Origin: DATMNR01 sp963702765 | GTDB lineage: Bacteria; Chloroflexota; Ktedonobacteria; Ktedonobacterales; Ktedonobacteraceae | Length of the DNA: 64,000 nucleotides | Reading direction: 5' to 3' | Assembly (NCBI GenBank): GCA_963702765.1 | Contig: CAVPEB010000023.1 | Location: forward strand, 62,001-126,000 | Part shown: positions 36,102 to 46,384 of the stretch, piece by piece | How the letters are laid out: the number at the start of each line of letters is the position of its first letter | Position numbering within the stretch: position 1 is the first letter of the stretch | Program-made: the position numbers and the translations under genes | Notes under the pieces: model-generated | Told to the model about the DNA's origin: nothing | The model's database searches: none | Seen by the model: only the letters and a program-made list of their open reading frames with translations

Positions 36102-37760
36102 ATGAAAGATGAAGATAGTTTCGCTGGCCGTGAACTCTCTCCCACCACTTCCGATACTGAACGTGGGAATGAGAGTGATGGCCATTGGATTCCACCACCT
36201 GCTGTTGTGCCGCAAGACGTCTCATCCCCAACTCATCCGCCTCACATGGAACGGCAACTCACTCTGCGTCACTTTGGGCGACCCCTCCTGGTGGTGATGG
36301 TCTTGATGGTCGTGCTCGCTGGAGGCTACGGGATCTTTCGCGCCATCTCACCGCCAGCTCGTCAGACACTCTCGACCTTTCAGCAGACGCAGTGCCCTTT
36401 TCCCCTCGGGAAGGGTCTTCGCGAGGGGAAAGACGTCAGGTGTGGCTTTCTGGTGGTGCCCGAAGACCGCAGCCATGTGCCGGGTCCCACCATCCGGCTG
36501 GCCGTCGCGATTTTCAAGACGCCCAGTTCCAACCCGGCTTCAGATCCAGTGCTCGAGTTAGGTGGCGGTCCCGGAAATGCGCTGTTGGAGAACCAGGGGC
36601 CAACTTTCACTGCAGACAACCTTGCCTCTCGCCTCATGAATCGAGACCTGATCGTGTTGGAGCAGCGTGGCACTGGCTACTCGCAGCCCTCGCTGCGCTG
36701 TTTGGACAACGGGGACCTGCGTGCCTGTCATGATCGCCTCCTGAAGGAGGGCATCAATCTGAACGCCTATACGACACTCGAAGATGCCGCCGACGTGCAT
36801 GATCTCATACAATCCCTTGGCTATCAACAGGTGAACCTGGAAGGAACGTCCTATGGCACACGACTGGCTCTCACCGTCATGCGCCTCTACCCAGCAGACC
36901 TGCGCAGTGTCGTCCTCGATTGAGTTCTCCCGCCGCAAGTCAATTTCTTCACCAGCATGGCACCATCAGCACAAAGAGCCTTTGATGTCTTCTTCCATGG
37001 GTGCGCACTCGACGCACTATTGCAATACGAACCTACCCGCATCTGCAAACAGTGTTTTATCAACTCGTGGCTGCCCTGAACCACAGACCAATAACATTCG
37101 ATACAACTTCCTCAACAGGTCAAAAATCTCACCGTACATTTCACTGGCAATGATCTCGTCGTGTGGGTACGACAATCGTTAACCTTCACCTGGTTCATTC
37201 CACCGCTCCCCGCCGTGCTCTTCCAAATTCGCCAGCATAATTACACTCAACTCGCTCAGATCTATGGCGCACAACAGCATCAACCCCACGAGGAGCGCGG
37301 GATTGTTCTATTCGATCGAGTGTGGCGAAGATATGGCTATTATCACGCAGCACGATCTGGAGGCATCGGCTCAAGGACTGCCACCCGAGATCCGACCTGC
37401 ACTGCTCGACCCGAACTTGTTGAACTATTCTGTCTGTCAGTTCTGGGAGAATGAAACCGGTCGCCTGCGATCCAGAAGGAGCCAGTCAGAAGCAGCATTC
37501 CGACGCTGATCTTGCAAGGCGAGTATGATCCAGTGACGCCACCAGCGAATGGGATGGTCGGCAGCCCGGACGCTGAGGAAGGGGTATTTCTTCCTGTTTC
37601 CAGGAGTGGGCCATGGCGTGCTCAATTCGGAACCGGCAATTGTCCAAACGACATCATGAACGCTTTCCTGGCAAACCCAGCAGAGAGACCCGATGGGAGT
37701 TGTATAAGCATCATGCCGAACCGTTCTTTACATAAGAGCTCTGCGCTGAGCGACTGCAGA
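36102..37760 (+). pseudogene. TAP-type alpha/beta hydrolase (secreted peptidase), decayed
   Basis: The intact first part (36102-36923, ATG behind GAAAGGAGAG) has a membrane helix (about 56-78), CGFLVVPEDRS, LELGGGPGNA, the DLIVLEQRGTGYSQP strand and the nucleophile GTSYGTRLAL. After VVLD a TGA interrupts, and the natural continuation VLPPQVNFFTSMAPSAQRAF follows in frame. The rest survives in other frames: QHDLEASAQGLPPEIRP, then ILQGEYDPVTPPANG (acid residue) and FFLFPGVGHGVL (His). Multiple breaks mean the gene is dead. Confidence 0.8.
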
Positions 37761-38120
37761 AGGAGGGAGCACAGGTTAGCTGCGCGGATGGGTCTCACAG
37801 ATAGACCAGGTGACGACGGTATATGAGAATTGTGAGCGACTCGTGATGAGGACGGCTGAATTTGTGCTCCCATATCATTGATGACTGTGGCAAGTAGAAA
37901 CTGCCACTCGAGGGCATTTATAGATAACGCTCTGACCCAGATGTGTATGTTCTGGGTTATGCCCGATTGTACCTGAACAAAGGTGCAATGACGAGAGGCT
38001 CCGCCTCAGAAACGGTAGAGGCGATGACCATGGCGAAAATCCACCTGATTAGTAATGATCTTTGATCAAGGATCCTGTTTTTTGGATTTGCTTTGTTATT
38101 TTCCAGGTATCCTCTATTGA

Positions 38121-38158
38121 GGCCTATTAGGCCCGTTGGCGAAATTTACAACGCTAAG
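38121..38158 (+). repeat. Left terminal inverted repeat of the Tn3-family element
   Basis: Starts GGCCTATTAGGCCCG and ends GAAATTTACAACGCTAAG. The outer 13 bases, GGCCTATTAGGCC, are themselves palindromic. It lies in the 360-bp gene-free stretch after the decayed hydrolase. Confidence 0.85.
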
Positions 38159-38329
38159 CCCTCATAGAGGCGATATATGCACACTCATACGGCGAGGTGT
38201 CTTGTTGTACCGTCTGCTCCTTTGCATGCCGTTTTTAGGAGTTGATAGACCGACCCCTTGTATCGTAGAGGTCTGAGAAGGTGCGGAAAGACTTCGTGTA
38301 GATGTTGCCCCACATAGAAGTGGTCACTC

Positions 38330-39681
38330 TCAAAGGTGATTGGACGGAGTGGTGTTCTGCAGAGAGATCATCACATCGAACAATTGGCTGAGCGGTGCAA
38401 AGACGGAGGTATCTTCACCTCCAAGACCATATTTGACGAAGGTGGGGAATTTTGGATCCAAGTGTGTACCGGACCGAGAGGAATTGTACGCAGATCGAGC
38501 ATATAGAGAGGAAGACCAACGTGCTCAATCGTGTAGTTGTAGGTATCTGAAGCCGGAGGAGAAATGGGTTGGTCCACTCCTTTAGGATACTGATAGACTC
38601 TGAGCGCACCCTGGTAGAGAGTGGTGCCAATGGGAAGATAACTGTCTTTGTACCGAGCACGCAATTCGCCTCCCATATTTCTGCCATCCTGACTGGTATA
38701 GGTTGTATCATTGGCGATATGTCCATCGTGTGCCCAGACAATAATTTTCGGATGGCTCCCAGCATCATGATCGTGAATCGACGCCACATTTTCGGCGATA
38801 AAGGTATGATGCTGAGAGTAGTTTGATACGGCCTGAGTCTGAGAATTGAGGTAGATAGTAAACTGCACAAGGATGTGTGCATTCTGGAGAGCGAGAGCGA
38901 AGCTCTGTGGTGAAGAACGTTGGATGTAGACCTGCTGGTGAGCTTGCAGGAGATCGTAGACTTGCTGCGCCTGATTCTGGTACCGCTGTTGAGAAGACGC
39001 AGGCAACGAGACGTAGGTTGCGTATGGATTGGGAAGACTCGCAGCGATGATGAGTCCGTAGAGCTGCTGGACGGTGGTGACGCGCTGGGGGTCTACCCTT
39101 TGGAGGAAGTTCTCGACAGCGTCAAAATCGCTCTGACTGACAGCCTGGCAGTCCATGCCCAGAAAGTGGATTTTTGTGGTGTGAGAGGGAGTAGCATTGT
39201 ACGTACGCATCCATTCAAACAAAGCTTGGTACTCTCGTGTCTGCCAGGAACCAAACAAGCTATGTGACATCACCTTCATAAGATTACCTCCTCCCCCATA
39301 GATGTACGCATCAAGCAGTTGCGAGCTTCCCCAGTCATTCTCCATGATAAATATCGTGAAACCGATGTCGCTGATCAAAAACTCAGTGAGACGTGCCTTG
39401 ATATCAAGAATTTCGTGTGTTCCGTGAGATTCTTCGCTTAGGCCAACGATGCCAGCATTGCCAACAATTTGCTGGAGAGGTGCGAGATCAGCATTTGAGC
39501 CACCTGGATCGGTGGTTCGCAGAGGAATGGGATGCTGTTGTATCCAACGGATGACAGGGTCGGAACTGGTGGTAGAGGTGTGTGCAGGGGGCGCGGTTTG
39601 TGTACATGCTGCCAGAACCACAGCGAGAGTAAGTAAGAACACAAGGAAAACATGGCGAAAGCCAGATGTGGTTGCAGACAT
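38330..39681 (-). CDS. Erythromycin-esterase-like lipoprotein, one frameshift near the 3' end
   Basis: The main frame starts at 39681 with a signal peptide and lipobox LAAC (Cys 26). GLSEESHGTHE (about 80-90) is the catalytic Glu/His box of the Ere family; MENDWGSSQLLDAYI, HFLGMDCQ and IIVWAHDGHIAND follow, so the active site is complete. Near 38,455 one base shifts the frame; the natural end SVFAPLSQLFDVMISLQ then NTTPSNHL stops at 38330. Ere enzymes hydrolyse the macrolide lactone ring in the cytosol; a lipid-anchored surface form would act outside. Cargo of the Tn3 element. Confidence 0.8.
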
Positions 39682-39705
39682 AGCAGATGCCTTCCCTCTC
39701 TGTAT

Positions 39706-39764
39706 ATTACAATATGCTATAAAATGTAGCAGTTAGTATAAAATATTGTAATTAATTTTGTCAA
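39706..39764 (-). promoter_or_regulatory. Promoter with overlapping inverted-repeat operator for the esterase-like gene
   Basis: On the minus strand TTGACA (39764-39759) and TATACT (39740-39735) have an 18-bp spacer. Inverted 10-bp arms ATTACAATAT (39706-39715) and ATATTGTAAT (39743-39752) overlap the spacer and the transcript start region. The layout suits control by a dimeric repressor such as a TetR protein, although no regulator gene is present in the element. Confidence 0.65.
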
Positions 39765-40145
39765 GCGTTGAAAAAAACAGGGGATTGCCAAAGAGATGGC
39801 TACCTTGCGCTTTATGTCAGCGTCGCGCATATCCTCCCTCATAAGCCCTTGAGTATTCACGAAACGGTTTTTCTTATGACTCGTACTCGATCCCCTCATA
39901 CCTCGCTTCATTGGGAAGCGCCTCCAATGCCAAGCGATTCTCACCCACTGTTCCCCGATGATCCCAATCAATCCAAAAGTACCGAAGCCGTTTCACGCCC
40001 TGCGTTCTTTGCTATACTCAGTTTCACCTATGTCAGCGATAAGATTTGTTATCCTAGAGAAATTCCTGCTTGGTTGAGGAACCAAGCGCCATCACAGCGG
40101 TCAGTATCTGCTGGTACATTGAGATTATCTTGGACCGGAGGAATT
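39765..40145. other. Candidate resolution region of the transposon
   Basis: The gap between the divergent esterase and recombinase genes holds two copies of TATGTCAGCG (39813-39822 and 40029-40038). Tn3 elements place their resolution site here, but I cannot delimit one. Confidence 0.3.
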
Positions 40146-40892
40146 ATGGACTTGACAGAACTAATTGAGGCTTTTTCGCGGCCAAACAGCGCACGTTTGC
40201 CTCAAACACCCGCCGCGCTTACCGCTATGATCTCATGGCGCGTGTACAGGTGCTTCCGACTCACTCCGTTCGCGAGATCACCGTATCACATCTCCGCCTG
40301 TTCCTGGATGCTACAACGGATCTGGCCCCCACCACGCTGGCACGCCGCAAGGCTGCGTTGCGTTCATGTTTCAGGTGGGCGTACCAGCAGGATCTGGTGC
40401 CTGCCGATCCCACCGCCAAGTTGGAAGCCATCCCCATCGGCGAGCGTGACCCGCGTCCGCTGACTGAAAAGCAAGTGGAGGCATTTGGTCGCTATCCCCC
40501 ACCAGGAGTTGCGCAACCGCCTGCTGTTCACGCTGCTGTACGAAACGGGCATGCGGGTGGGGGAGGCGCTGGGTTTGCAGGTACAGCACGTGCACCTCAA
40601 CGACCTTGATGGTGGCTACCTGCGTATTGTGGGCAAGGGGAACAAGGAACGGGTGATCCCCTTGATCGACGCCAGTCACAGTGTCGCGTTGCTGCGGAAA
40701 CTGCTCAAAACGGTGGACGGAGTTGGTCCCCTCTTTCGCGGTGATGTGCGTAAAGGCGGACGCTATGGCGAGGCTCTCGATTACAGCACCATCTGGTATC
40801 ACTTCGAGCGCTACGTGGAGCAAGCACGCTCCGCACGCCCTGAGCATTTTGCCAATGAGTTCGCTTGCTTTTTTGCCCTCTTCCCGAAGTGA
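40146..40892 (+). pseudogene. Tyrosine recombinase (TnpI-like), frameshifted and C-terminally truncated
   Basis: From ATG 40146: MDLTELIEAF, then one base over QRTFASNTRRAYRYDLMARV, the SAM-like core-binding domain; a second shift near 40,482 leads into HQELRNRLLFTLLYETGMRVGEALGL with the first catalytic Arg, and GKGNKERVIPL with the Lys. The HxxR box and the nucleophilic Tyr are missing. The frame instead runs into unrelated residues and stops at 40892. Shifts lie in short T-runs. It lies directly upstream of tnpA, as in Tn4430-like elements. Confidence 0.75.
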
Positions 40893-43675
40893 AGCTTACA
40901 CCTGCGCGCATCGTCCAGTTCGTTGCCATGCAGCTCAATATCCATCCAGAGGCCCTCGCCGAGTATGGCTCCCGGAGACCAAAGACGCGCGACGAGCACC
41001 TGATGCAGATTCGTGGCTATCTCAAACGGCGTCTTTATTCCCATGAGGAGGACGATCCTGACCTGGCCGAGTATCTACTGGCTCGGGCGCTGCAACGCGA
41101 TGATCCTGCCGTCTTGCTCGAAGAAGCCGGGGATTGGCTGCGCGAAGATGGCATCATCTTTCCGGCGGAAAGCACCATTTCCAAAATCATCGCCCAGGTC
41201 CGTCCGCAGGCAGAAAACCAGGTCTTCGCGGCCTTGACTTCGCAACTGACCCCAACCCAGGCGCAGGCTCTGGAGGATCTACTGCATCGTGACCAGGGCA
41301 AGCGTGGTTCGACCTTCGCCTGGCTGAAAGAACCAGCAGTGAAAGCGTCACCCGCATCCATCAAGATCCTGATCACCAAACTGGAGACCGTGCGCCAACT
41401 TCAGATGAACACCATCGATGTCTCGCGGCTCAACCGCAATCGCGTGCGGGTGCTGGCCCATCTGGGAGCGAAATACCACCGCGACTCCCCCCTTCGTTTT
41501 TCCCAACAGAAACGAGCGGCGAGGCTTTTGTGTTACCAGCAAGAACTGCTGGATCGGCTTTTGACCTCGTTTGACGATCTGATCATTGGCATCTTCCGAC
41601 GGACCGAGAGTACCGAGAAAACCCATCACGCGACGCATGGCAAAGCCCTGACCCGACACATCCATACATTTCGGAAGGTGACCAAGATAGTCTTAGACCC
41701 CGAGATTCCTGATGAACCGGCCCGTCCTCGTATTTTCGAGGCCGTCCCTCAAGCGCAGTTGCAAACCGTTCATGATGAATCTGGCACCTAGGCCCGACCA
41801 GAAGATGGGCAAGCGTTCGATTTACTGGACCACCATTACTCGTTTCTCCGCGCTTTTCTCCCGGATCTGCTCGGGGCACTCGCATTCACGGGAACCAGTG
41901 CCGCCAAGCCGGTTATCCAGGCCATTGAGGTACTCAAACGGATGGATACGGAGGGGCGACGCAAGCTCCCAGCAGATGCGCCGCGGGACTTTCTTCCTGA
42001 TGAATGGCGTGAAGCTATTGATGGGGCGAAATCGCACACCGCCAAACACCTCTGGGAACTCTGCCTGGCTGAGCAGATGCGCAAACTGCTCCGCTCCTCC
42101 GATCTCTCGGTTCCAGAAAGCCGCCAACACAAGGTCTAACCTCGTATCTGCATACGCCAACGGCCTGGGCCGAGCGCAAAGCCAGTTGGTTCACGCGACT
42201 TCCCGTCTCTGAGAGCGCTGACGCATACCTGGCTCTGTTGGAGGAGCGATACCGAACCACGCTCAAGACGGTTCTGGACAGCAGGAGAGTAATGATTTTG
42301 CCGAGATGGTGACCAAAGATGGCAAAGCCACCCTGGATCTCTCCAAAGATGAAAAACTTCCCCATCCTGCTACTATCGAGCCACTCCGAGAAGCTCTGCT
42401 GCGTGTGATGCCTCATGCGCGCTTAGCGGATGTCTTTATTGAGGTGGATGATTGGGTCGGACTCATGAGTCTTTTCACCCACCTCAATGAGCGAGAGTCG
42501 GCAAAAACACGTGATCCTCGGGTAGATGTGGCGCTCTTTGCAGCCCTCCTGGCACATGGTCTCAACTTGCCGCTCTCGACCATGGCGGAAGCCACTGATA
42601 TCACCTATCATGAACTCACCCATGTGTCCGACTGGTATGTGCGTGAAGAAACATTGCGCCGGGCGATTGTTGCCCTGGTAGACTATCATCACAGCCTGCC
42701 GCTGAGTGCCGCCTTCGGCCCAGGAAGAGCCGCCATGTCTGATGGCATTCGCTTTGAGGTTGGCGCACGATCCTTACATGCCCAGTATCATGCGCGTTAC
42801 TTTGGTCCCCGCCGGGGCATCACCCTCCACGATATGATCAGTGATCAGTACTCTCATCCCTATATTCAGATCATCTCCCCCCATATGCGCGAAGCTCATG
42901 CGGCACTGGACGCCATCTTACATCATGAAACCGAGTTACCCATTCATGAGATGATGGTCGACACCGCAGGGTTTACCGAGCTGATGTATGCGCTTTACGA
43001 TTTGCAAGGGTTGAAGCTGTCGCCTCGTATCCGCGACCTCTCTGATCAGCGCCTCTACCCAGTGGAGGGCGTAAGCGAGTATGGAGTCTTAAAGCCGCTC
43101 TTTCGCGGCCAAGCCATCCAGCGGGAGTTCATCGTCCGCTGTTGAGATGATATGCATCGCATTTCCGCGTCTCTCAAAGACGGCACCGTGACGGCAGTCC
43201 TCCTCGTCGCCAAATTACAAGCACTCGACAATAAGAACCTCATCCATCGTGGCCTGGTGGAATATGGACGCTTGCTCAAGACCATCGTTTTCCTGACGTT
43301 CCTTTCCGACAAACCCTATCGACGCCGGATCGGACGCATGCTCAACAAAGGAGAAGCGGTGCATAGTCTGGCGCGTCTGATCGCCTATGGGCAGCTTGGG
43401 ATATTGACCGATCGCGATCTCACCAGCCAACTCAATCGAGCAACCTGTCTAAGCCTCCTGCTCAACGTCATTGCCGTTTGGAATACCAAGTACATGCAAG
43501 CTGTGCTCGACCACTTGCGTGCGACGCACTATCCTGTACTGGAGAGCGATCTGGAGCATCTTTCCCCGATCCTCTCCGGCCCAATCTGCATGGATCGCAC
43601 CACTTCGACTTGCAGGCACCCAAGAAGCGCCAGGGACAACTGCGCCCTCTACGGACGACGGAACCACTCTTCTGA
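40893..43675 (+). pseudogene. tnpA: Tn3-family transposase TnpA, frameshifted and N-terminally truncated
   Basis: Similarity begins at about 40,893 (LTPARIVQFVAMQL), roughly 60-80 residues into a normal TnpA. It continues over several frames: 40893-41791, about 41780-42139, and 42306-43145 with AMSDGIRFEVG (catalytic Asp) and MVDTAGFTELMYAL (second Asp). The C-terminal part, 43152 on, has RRIGRMLNKGEAVHSLARLI, which carries the region of the catalytic Glu, and ends at 43675 in a further frame (HGSHHFDLQAPKK). At least four breaks make it non-functional as read. Confidence 0.82.
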
Positions 43676-43724
43676 CACCTGGCTTAACGTTGTTCACCGT
43701 ACTTTCTCATCTGCGGTTTTGGGG

Positions 43725-43762
43725 CTTAGCGTTGTAAATTTCGTCGGCGGGCCTAATAGGCC
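43725..43762 (-). repeat. Right terminal inverted repeat of the Tn3-family element
   Basis: Inverse of the left end with three mismatches clustered in the GTTGGC/GCCGAC segment. It begins 49 bp after the tnpA stop, the usual spacing. Confidence 0.85.
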
Positions 43763-45048
43763 TTATTCGGTTGTTGGTGGTTTGTGGATTCCCATTTCAC
43801 CCATTACTATCGTCATTGAACAACAGTGGGATCCAAATTTAGGTCGTATAGAGGCCATAATACCTTTCTCTGCCGTGGCTAGCTCAAATCCGAATATTGG
43901 GGATGCTTGGGCTAACATGTTGATCGCCCTTGCCTCCTACAATTCAACCGCAAACCTGTGGAATGACGACAGCAAATCCTTGATCCATTATCGTTTGAGC
44001 ACAGCCAGCCAGGGATCGCTTTGCGATAATTATGAATAAGTACGCTCAACCGAATATTTATGGAAGAGACGTCCAGTCGTATTTGGAACGAGAATGAGTG
44101 TCAAACCCGTTTATGCTTGAGCTCATGCCAGATATGTGTGAAAAATGACAAAAAGAGAAAGTTAATTAACACCCCTCCATTACCCAGAATAGTCCAAACT
44201 GACGGAGAGCCGCCAAAGACAGCAAGGTAGACAGCAAAACCCACGAGGAAGAGCGAACATCAGCAAATCTGGGCGAACAAGATCGTGGCTTCTTGAGCAG
44301 CAACAAGCTACTCGCGAAAGGCTCCTCCAATCTCTTGCAATGGGGTGTGTTGTTCACGTACAATAACACATCAGGAAGGATAGTCCACTTAGGAGCTTGC
44401 GCAAGAGCCATGAGAATCAATTTTGTTTGTTGCACATTTCAATTCCAAGCTAGATGCACAGAAATGTGTGATGGAGCAACTTGCCTTTCTGTCGCCTGCA
44501 AAGGATAAACTGATGAGGGTTCTTTCGAAAGAAGGCATGTACACTCCCGACTCGCAGCTCCTACCATCCGATCCATCCAGCAGTCCTCTCTTTCTCGTAA
44601 AGCCCTCACACAGGCGACCATCCTCAACCGGAAGCTCCCATCCGCTTCGAGTGGCCGTTCTAAACTGGCGGTTAAACTGCCAACTTACGGGATGGGCAGG
44701 AGCACCCAAGCAAGGAGACGGATGGAAAAGTAAGACCATCCGGATTGGCCAGCCAAGGGCCAAATTGGCCACCAGTTGTGTGGGCAAAGCCGCATGCATG
44801 ATAGAATCCTACTCAGGCTCCTGCTCTTCTCAAGCAGCATCCCGAGCCGGCTCATACACTGCCCTTTTGCCTATGTCAACCGATTTGACAGTCGTTCTCC
44901 TTAAATAGCCACTGCATGCATGCTTTCTCTCCAGGATGTGTAGGTACTACCCTGAAGCGTGAGCTCGTAGTGATCTCCATCGCGCGATCTTTTCCCCATT
45001 CCGGTGAAAAGGTCGCGACGGCGAAAGTGGAGCCAGGTGGTATTCGGA
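43763..45048. other. 1.3-kb region without a supported gene
   Basis: Open frames exist on both strands (the longest 161 codons at 44423-44908) but none has a ribosome site, a motif or a recognisable fold. Probably decayed or spacer DNA next to the transposon. Confidence 0.5.
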
Positions 45049-45411
45049 TTATCCTCGCCGTCCCTGCGCGATTTCCAGACGATACCCGTCAGGGTCATGC
45101 GTGAACATTTGTCGCTCCCAAGAGCGATCGACAGGCGGACTATCGAAATGCACCCCCTGAGCTTGCAGCTGCTCATAGAGGGCATCGAGATTGTCGGTAC
45201 TCAATTCGATATGGATGGCTCCACGCGGTGCGCTGGGCCACTTCGACAAATCCATCTTGAGCAATCCGATGGTTCCTTCGCCCAAGCGGAGTAAGGCAAA
45301 GTTGTCATGCCGGATCTGGAGTTCAAAACCGAACTGCTGATAGAATGCCACAGAGCGTTCGACATCACTCACAGGTAGGCTTATTCCATCAAAACGAATG
45401 GGTTCTGTCAT
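45049..45411 (-). CDS. VOC-family (glyoxalase/bleomycin-resistance fold) protein
   Basis: 120 residues. DGISLPVSDVERSVAFYQQFGF is the first beta-alpha-beta module. AIHIELSTDNLDALYEQLQAQG and DPDGYRLEIAQ form the second, with metal-ligand positions His (in HIEL) and Glu (in LEIA). Members bind or modify small hydrophobic molecules; substrate unknown. AAAGAAGAAC precedes the ATG. Standing alone beside the transposon. Confidence 0.82.
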   Translation of the reverse strand: MTEPIRFDGISLPVSDVERSVAFYQQFGFELQIRHDNFALLRLGEGTIGLLKMDLSKWPSAPRGAIHIELSTDNLDALYEQLQAQGVHFDSPPVDRSWERQMFTHDPDGYRLEIAQGRRG

Positions 45412-45599
45412 GTAAGTTCTTCTTTCTAGCTAGAGTACAGCTATCTTGCACATGATCGTTCGGTCAGCGAGATGAAGAGTTTGACCAGCAGCCGATACAG
45501 CGTTTCCTGTTCTTCGCGAGGTCCATGTCAGCAAAGAATGCTTCATCCACCTGCCTTCCTATCTCTCAGTGTAGCATTTCCCCTACTTTCTTCAGGATG

Positions 45600-46102
45600 G
45601 TTCCCCATGAGATGGGATATTTGGCTGGACAAGCTGTGAAGCAGGTTCGCTTTTAGCGAGACCTTCTGGCCCTTGCGGTGCTGATCGCACGGTTCTCACA
45701 GGTGAAAAGACAATCCAGAGGAATTGCTTCAGTCCCACCAGAGGAAAGGCGAGGTGTGGGATCAGCCCGGCCAGGGGGGATAAGCAAATCTGATCCACCG
45801 ATGACCAGGGGAGCGATGGTCAGCGTCATGCCGATGCATACGCGCCGAGTCAGCCATCCGGCAAGCTGCGCTCCCAGGACGAAACCAACGCTGCTGGTGA
45901 GGCTACGCAACAGCGGTTCCCCAAAAACAAAGCGCAGCTCCTCGGCAATGGCACGCCCCATACGTGGCGAGGGTTGCTCGCCTCCCGACGAGGGTTCAGG
46001 AGCGCGGATCCAGGCTAGCGACAGAGCCAAGGTCAGGAACGACAGCGCATCCACTGGGATTAACAAAAGCTCTCTGTAGTGACCATTCGTGGTTTCCTGC
46101 AC
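45600..46102 (-). pseudogene. MFS exporter remnant
   Basis: VDALSFLTLALSLAWIRAP and RAIAEELRFVFGEPLLRSL match the middle of an EntS-like exporter. The frame then jumps directly to VLGAQLAGWLTRRVCIGM, which normally lies about 100 residues later, and ends in shifted frames (PHLAFPLVGLKQFLWI). N-terminus and several helices are lost. Confidence 0.7.
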
Positions 46103-46384
46103 TTTCTTGTTGGCCGTTCAGCGCAATTGATGAGCACGACAAGTGTGGATGGGCCTTTTCATATCTTGCCTCTAGTGCAAAATCAGGGTACTATAGAGAG
46201 GGACAAACGTCGTCCCCGTGCCCTCTCACTACGGTGATAGTTGACAGCGTATCTGACAGCTTGACGGACGAATAAGCCTGAACAAATGTGAACATCTCTG
46301 AACAGCAAAAATGACCGATACGAGCGTTTAAGGCGAACGAGGGCACTCGAACGCGTATTCTACCTGTCCCAAAAGGGGTAAAAG
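46103..46384. other. Upstream region of the pyrophosphatase gene
   Basis: Near 46,225-46,305 there are TTGACAGCG and CTGACAGCTTGACGG, and TGAACA occurs twice. A promoter is likely, but I cannot fix it. Confidence 0.3.

Larger units (their letters stand above)
38121..43762. mobile_element. Degenerate Tn3-family transposon carrying an erythromycin-esterase-like gene
   Basis: 5.64 kb bounded by 38-bp inverted repeats (35 of 38 match) that end inward with ACGCTAAG, the conserved inner end of Tn3-family repeats. If the border is widened by one base, TATTG (38115-38119) and TATTC (43764-43768) make a near 5-bp target duplication. Inside are a leftward esterase-like lipoprotein, a rightward tyrosine recombinase remnant and tnpA. 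This is the TnpI-TnpA type of layout, where a tyrosine recombinase resolves cointegrates, rather than a serine resolvase. tnpA and the recombinase are broken. Confidence 0.85.

Noticed and set aside
36921..36923. In-frame TGA in the TAP-type hydrolase as recoding
   Set aside because: The column is normally Ser in VVLDS, and further frame breaks follow, so the gene is simply decayed.
44423..44908. 161-codon frame in the region after the transposon
   Set aside because: No ribosome site, Ser-rich, no motif, and overlapping frames on the other strand are equally long.
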